This document shows, one piece after another, positions 5,167 through 6,417 of a DNA stretch of 6,417 nt (positions are counted from its first letter, which is position 1; the number at the start of each line of letters is the position of its first letter). The stretch is from assembly GCA_945870175.1 (NCBI GenBank), contig CAMBRJ010000178.1, forward strand, positions 1-6,417. Reading direction: 5' to 3'. The stretch is from Gemmatimonas phototrophica (lineage in GTDB: Bacteria > Gemmatimonadota > Gemmatimonadetes > Gemmatimonadales > Gemmatimonadaceae). The notes beneath the pieces are model-generated. The model searched no databases, had not been told where the DNA came from, and saw only the letters and a program-made list of their open reading frames with translations. A program made the translations under genes and the position numbers.

Positions 5167-6417
5167 ATGCCTTCGAATCGAGACGTACTCCGCCACGACG
5201 TCGACCCCGCCACCCAACCCGCCGGGCGCCTCTGGGCGACCGCGGCGGCCGTCGCCGCCCTCGGGGCCTGGGTGATGTTCGACGCCCGGCCCGGTCTCAA
5301 TTGGTTCCTCTGGACCGGCGCGGCCGCGACGGGACTGACCGCCCTCCATCGCGACCGACACGCCCAGCGCAGCGGAACGCTCGTGCCGAGGCTTGGCGCC
5401 GCGGCCACGCTGATCGCCGGTGCGGCAACGATCACGGCGAGCGAGGTGCTGCACGTCGTGATTTGTGCAGCCGTGGTGGTGCTACTCGCCATGCAAATGC
5501 TGCTGGCGGTCGATCCCTCGCCGCGCCGCATCACCGCCCGCTTCGCCGCGACGGCACCGCCCGTGGCGCTGTTTCGCGCGGTGCCGCACGCGCTGCGTCG
5601 CGCCGCGGAGGCCACCGAGCAGATCCGATCGACGCGAGCCCGCGCGTGGGTCCGTGGCCTCGCCCTGACACTGCCCGTGTTACTCGTCTTTGCGCTTCTC
5701 CTGGCGGAGGCCGACCCCACCTTCGCGCGCTGGCGGGATGCCGCCGACGCGTTCTTCTCGAGTTGGGAATTCCTGCCGCGCGTCATCTTCTTTACCGCCC
5801 TGCTGGGGCTGGTCGTTGGCGCCTACGGCTACGCCCTCTCGGACAGCGCAGCGCCGTTGGCCACGACGGATCGCGAACCCGTGCGCTGGCTTGGCGCCAC
5901 GGAACGCGTCATGCTCCTCGCCGCCGTCACGGCCCTGCTCTGGCTCTTTCTTGCCCTGCAGCTCGGCTATTTCTTCGGCTCGCAGCCGCGTGCGACGGCA
6001 CCTGGCATGACGTTCGCCGAGTATGCGCGACGGGGATTTGCCGAGCTCACGATCGTCGCCTCGGCCAGCGTAGTGCTCATTCTTTTCGCCGAACACTTTG
6101 GGCAGCGTGATCGGCATGAGCGCCTGGCGCGCCTCGTAGCGTACGCGCTTATCCTCGCGGTCCTGCTACTGCTCGGCTCGGCCTTTCGTCGCGTGCTGTT
6201 GTACGAAGCCGCGTATGGATTCACCACCGCGAGGCTGTATGCGCAGGCGTACATGATGGTGGTGGCCGCCGCGCTCGTGCTGCTCGCGGTCGAGGTGGCG
6301 CGAGCACTCGATAGTGGGCGCTTGTTCCGTCGCACGGCCGCCGTGGGCACCGCGCTGGTCGTGGCGCTCGTATACTGGAATCACGACGCGTGGATCGCGA
6401 GGCGCAACATCGACCGA
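5167..6417 (+). CDS. Polytopic membrane protein, DUF4173-like (3' end beyond the window)
   Basis: The frame is open for 417 codons to the window edge with no stop. About eleven hydrophobic segments can be read, near residues 22-39, 44-61, 74-92, 95-115, 164-181, 203-224, 246-270, 293-309, 323-341, 359-377 and 389-404. A charged loop rich in Arg (about 141-163) follows the fourth. Conserved-looking family features cluster at the C-terminal half: LQLGYFFG (264-271), TFAEYARRGFAELT (282-295), AYGFTTARLYA (349-359) and HDAWIARRNIDR (406-417). This pattern is what I know from DUF4173 membrane proteins, whose biochemical function is not established. In that family the NIDR-like motif is often followed by a further soluble or repeat segment, so more sequence is expected. 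The ATG at 5167 lacks a Shine-Dalgarno. The frame is open upstream, so a longer start such as TTG at 5131 or 5137 cannot be ruled out, but it would overlap the candidate promoter. The +1-shifted 320-codon frame over the same DNA is an Arg/Pro-rich shadow. Confidence 0.85.
   Translation, partial: MPSNRDVLRHDVDPATQPAGRLWATAAAVAALGAWVMFDARPGLNWFLWTGAAATGLTALHRDRHAQRSGTLVPRLGAAATLIAGAATITASEVLHVVICAAVVVLLAMQMLLAVDPSPRRITARFAATAPPVALFRAVPHALRRAAEATEQIRSTRARAWVRGLALTLPVLLVFALLLAEADPTFARWRDAADAFFSSWEFLPRVIFFTALLGLVVGAYGYALSDSAAPLATTDREPVRWLGATERVMLLAAVTALLWLFLALQLGYFFGSQPRATAPGMTFAEYARRGFAELTIVASASVVLILFAEHFGQRDRHERLARLVAYALILAVLLLLGSAFRRVLLYEAAYGFTTARLYAQAYMMVVAAALVLLAVEVARALDSGRLFRRTAAVGTALVVALVYWNHDAWIARRNIDR

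Noticed and set aside
5148..6110. 320-codon plus-strand frame overlapping the DUF4173-like gene
   Set aside because: The product is an Arg/Pro/Ala-rich low-complexity chain without hydrophobic segments. The frame starting at 5167 gives a coherent membrane protein with family motifs.

Overview
This is a high-GC bacterial window; third codon positions in the called genes are mostly G or C. No rRNA, tRNA, mobile element or CRISPR array is visible. The mix of an OxyR/KatG pair, a Tat-signal SDR, a CIA30 protein and a DUF4173-type membrane protein would suit a Gemmatimonadota-like or other aerobic, high-GC, non-model phylum. That placement is an inference from gene content and style, not something the sequence proves.

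Layout. Positions 1-433 (minus) hold the N-terminal 144 residues of an OxyR-type LysR regulator, cut by the window edge. A 157-bp divergent control region (434-590) follows. It contains a near-canonical four-tetrad OxyR box at 443-479, a plausible katG promoter just beside it, and a leader hairpin at 539-555. katG (591-2804, plus) is a complete catalase-peroxidase with every catalytic residue I checked in place. After only 35 bp and no visible terminator comes a Tat-signal SDR (2840-3958). Its stop codon overlaps by 4 bp the GTG start of a CIA30-domain gene (3955-4491). A convergent minus-strand gene (4511-5002) encodes a small predicted lipoprotein of unknown family. A 164-bp divergent spacer (5003-5166) separates it from a plus-strand polytopic membrane protein (5167 to the right edge, no stop reached) that resembles DUF4173.

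How it may work together. OxyR would sense peroxide and control both itself and katG from the single box. If transcription reads through the short katG-SDR gap, the SDR and CIA30 genes become part of the peroxide response. The most interesting point is the translationally coupled SDR-CIA30 pair. The same two domains occur in one polypeptide in plant and cyanobacterial HCF173-type proteins, and CIA30 is a complex I assembly factor in mitochondria. A role in repair or assembly of a redox complex under oxidative stress is a hypothesis only. The last two genes show no obvious functional tie to this module.
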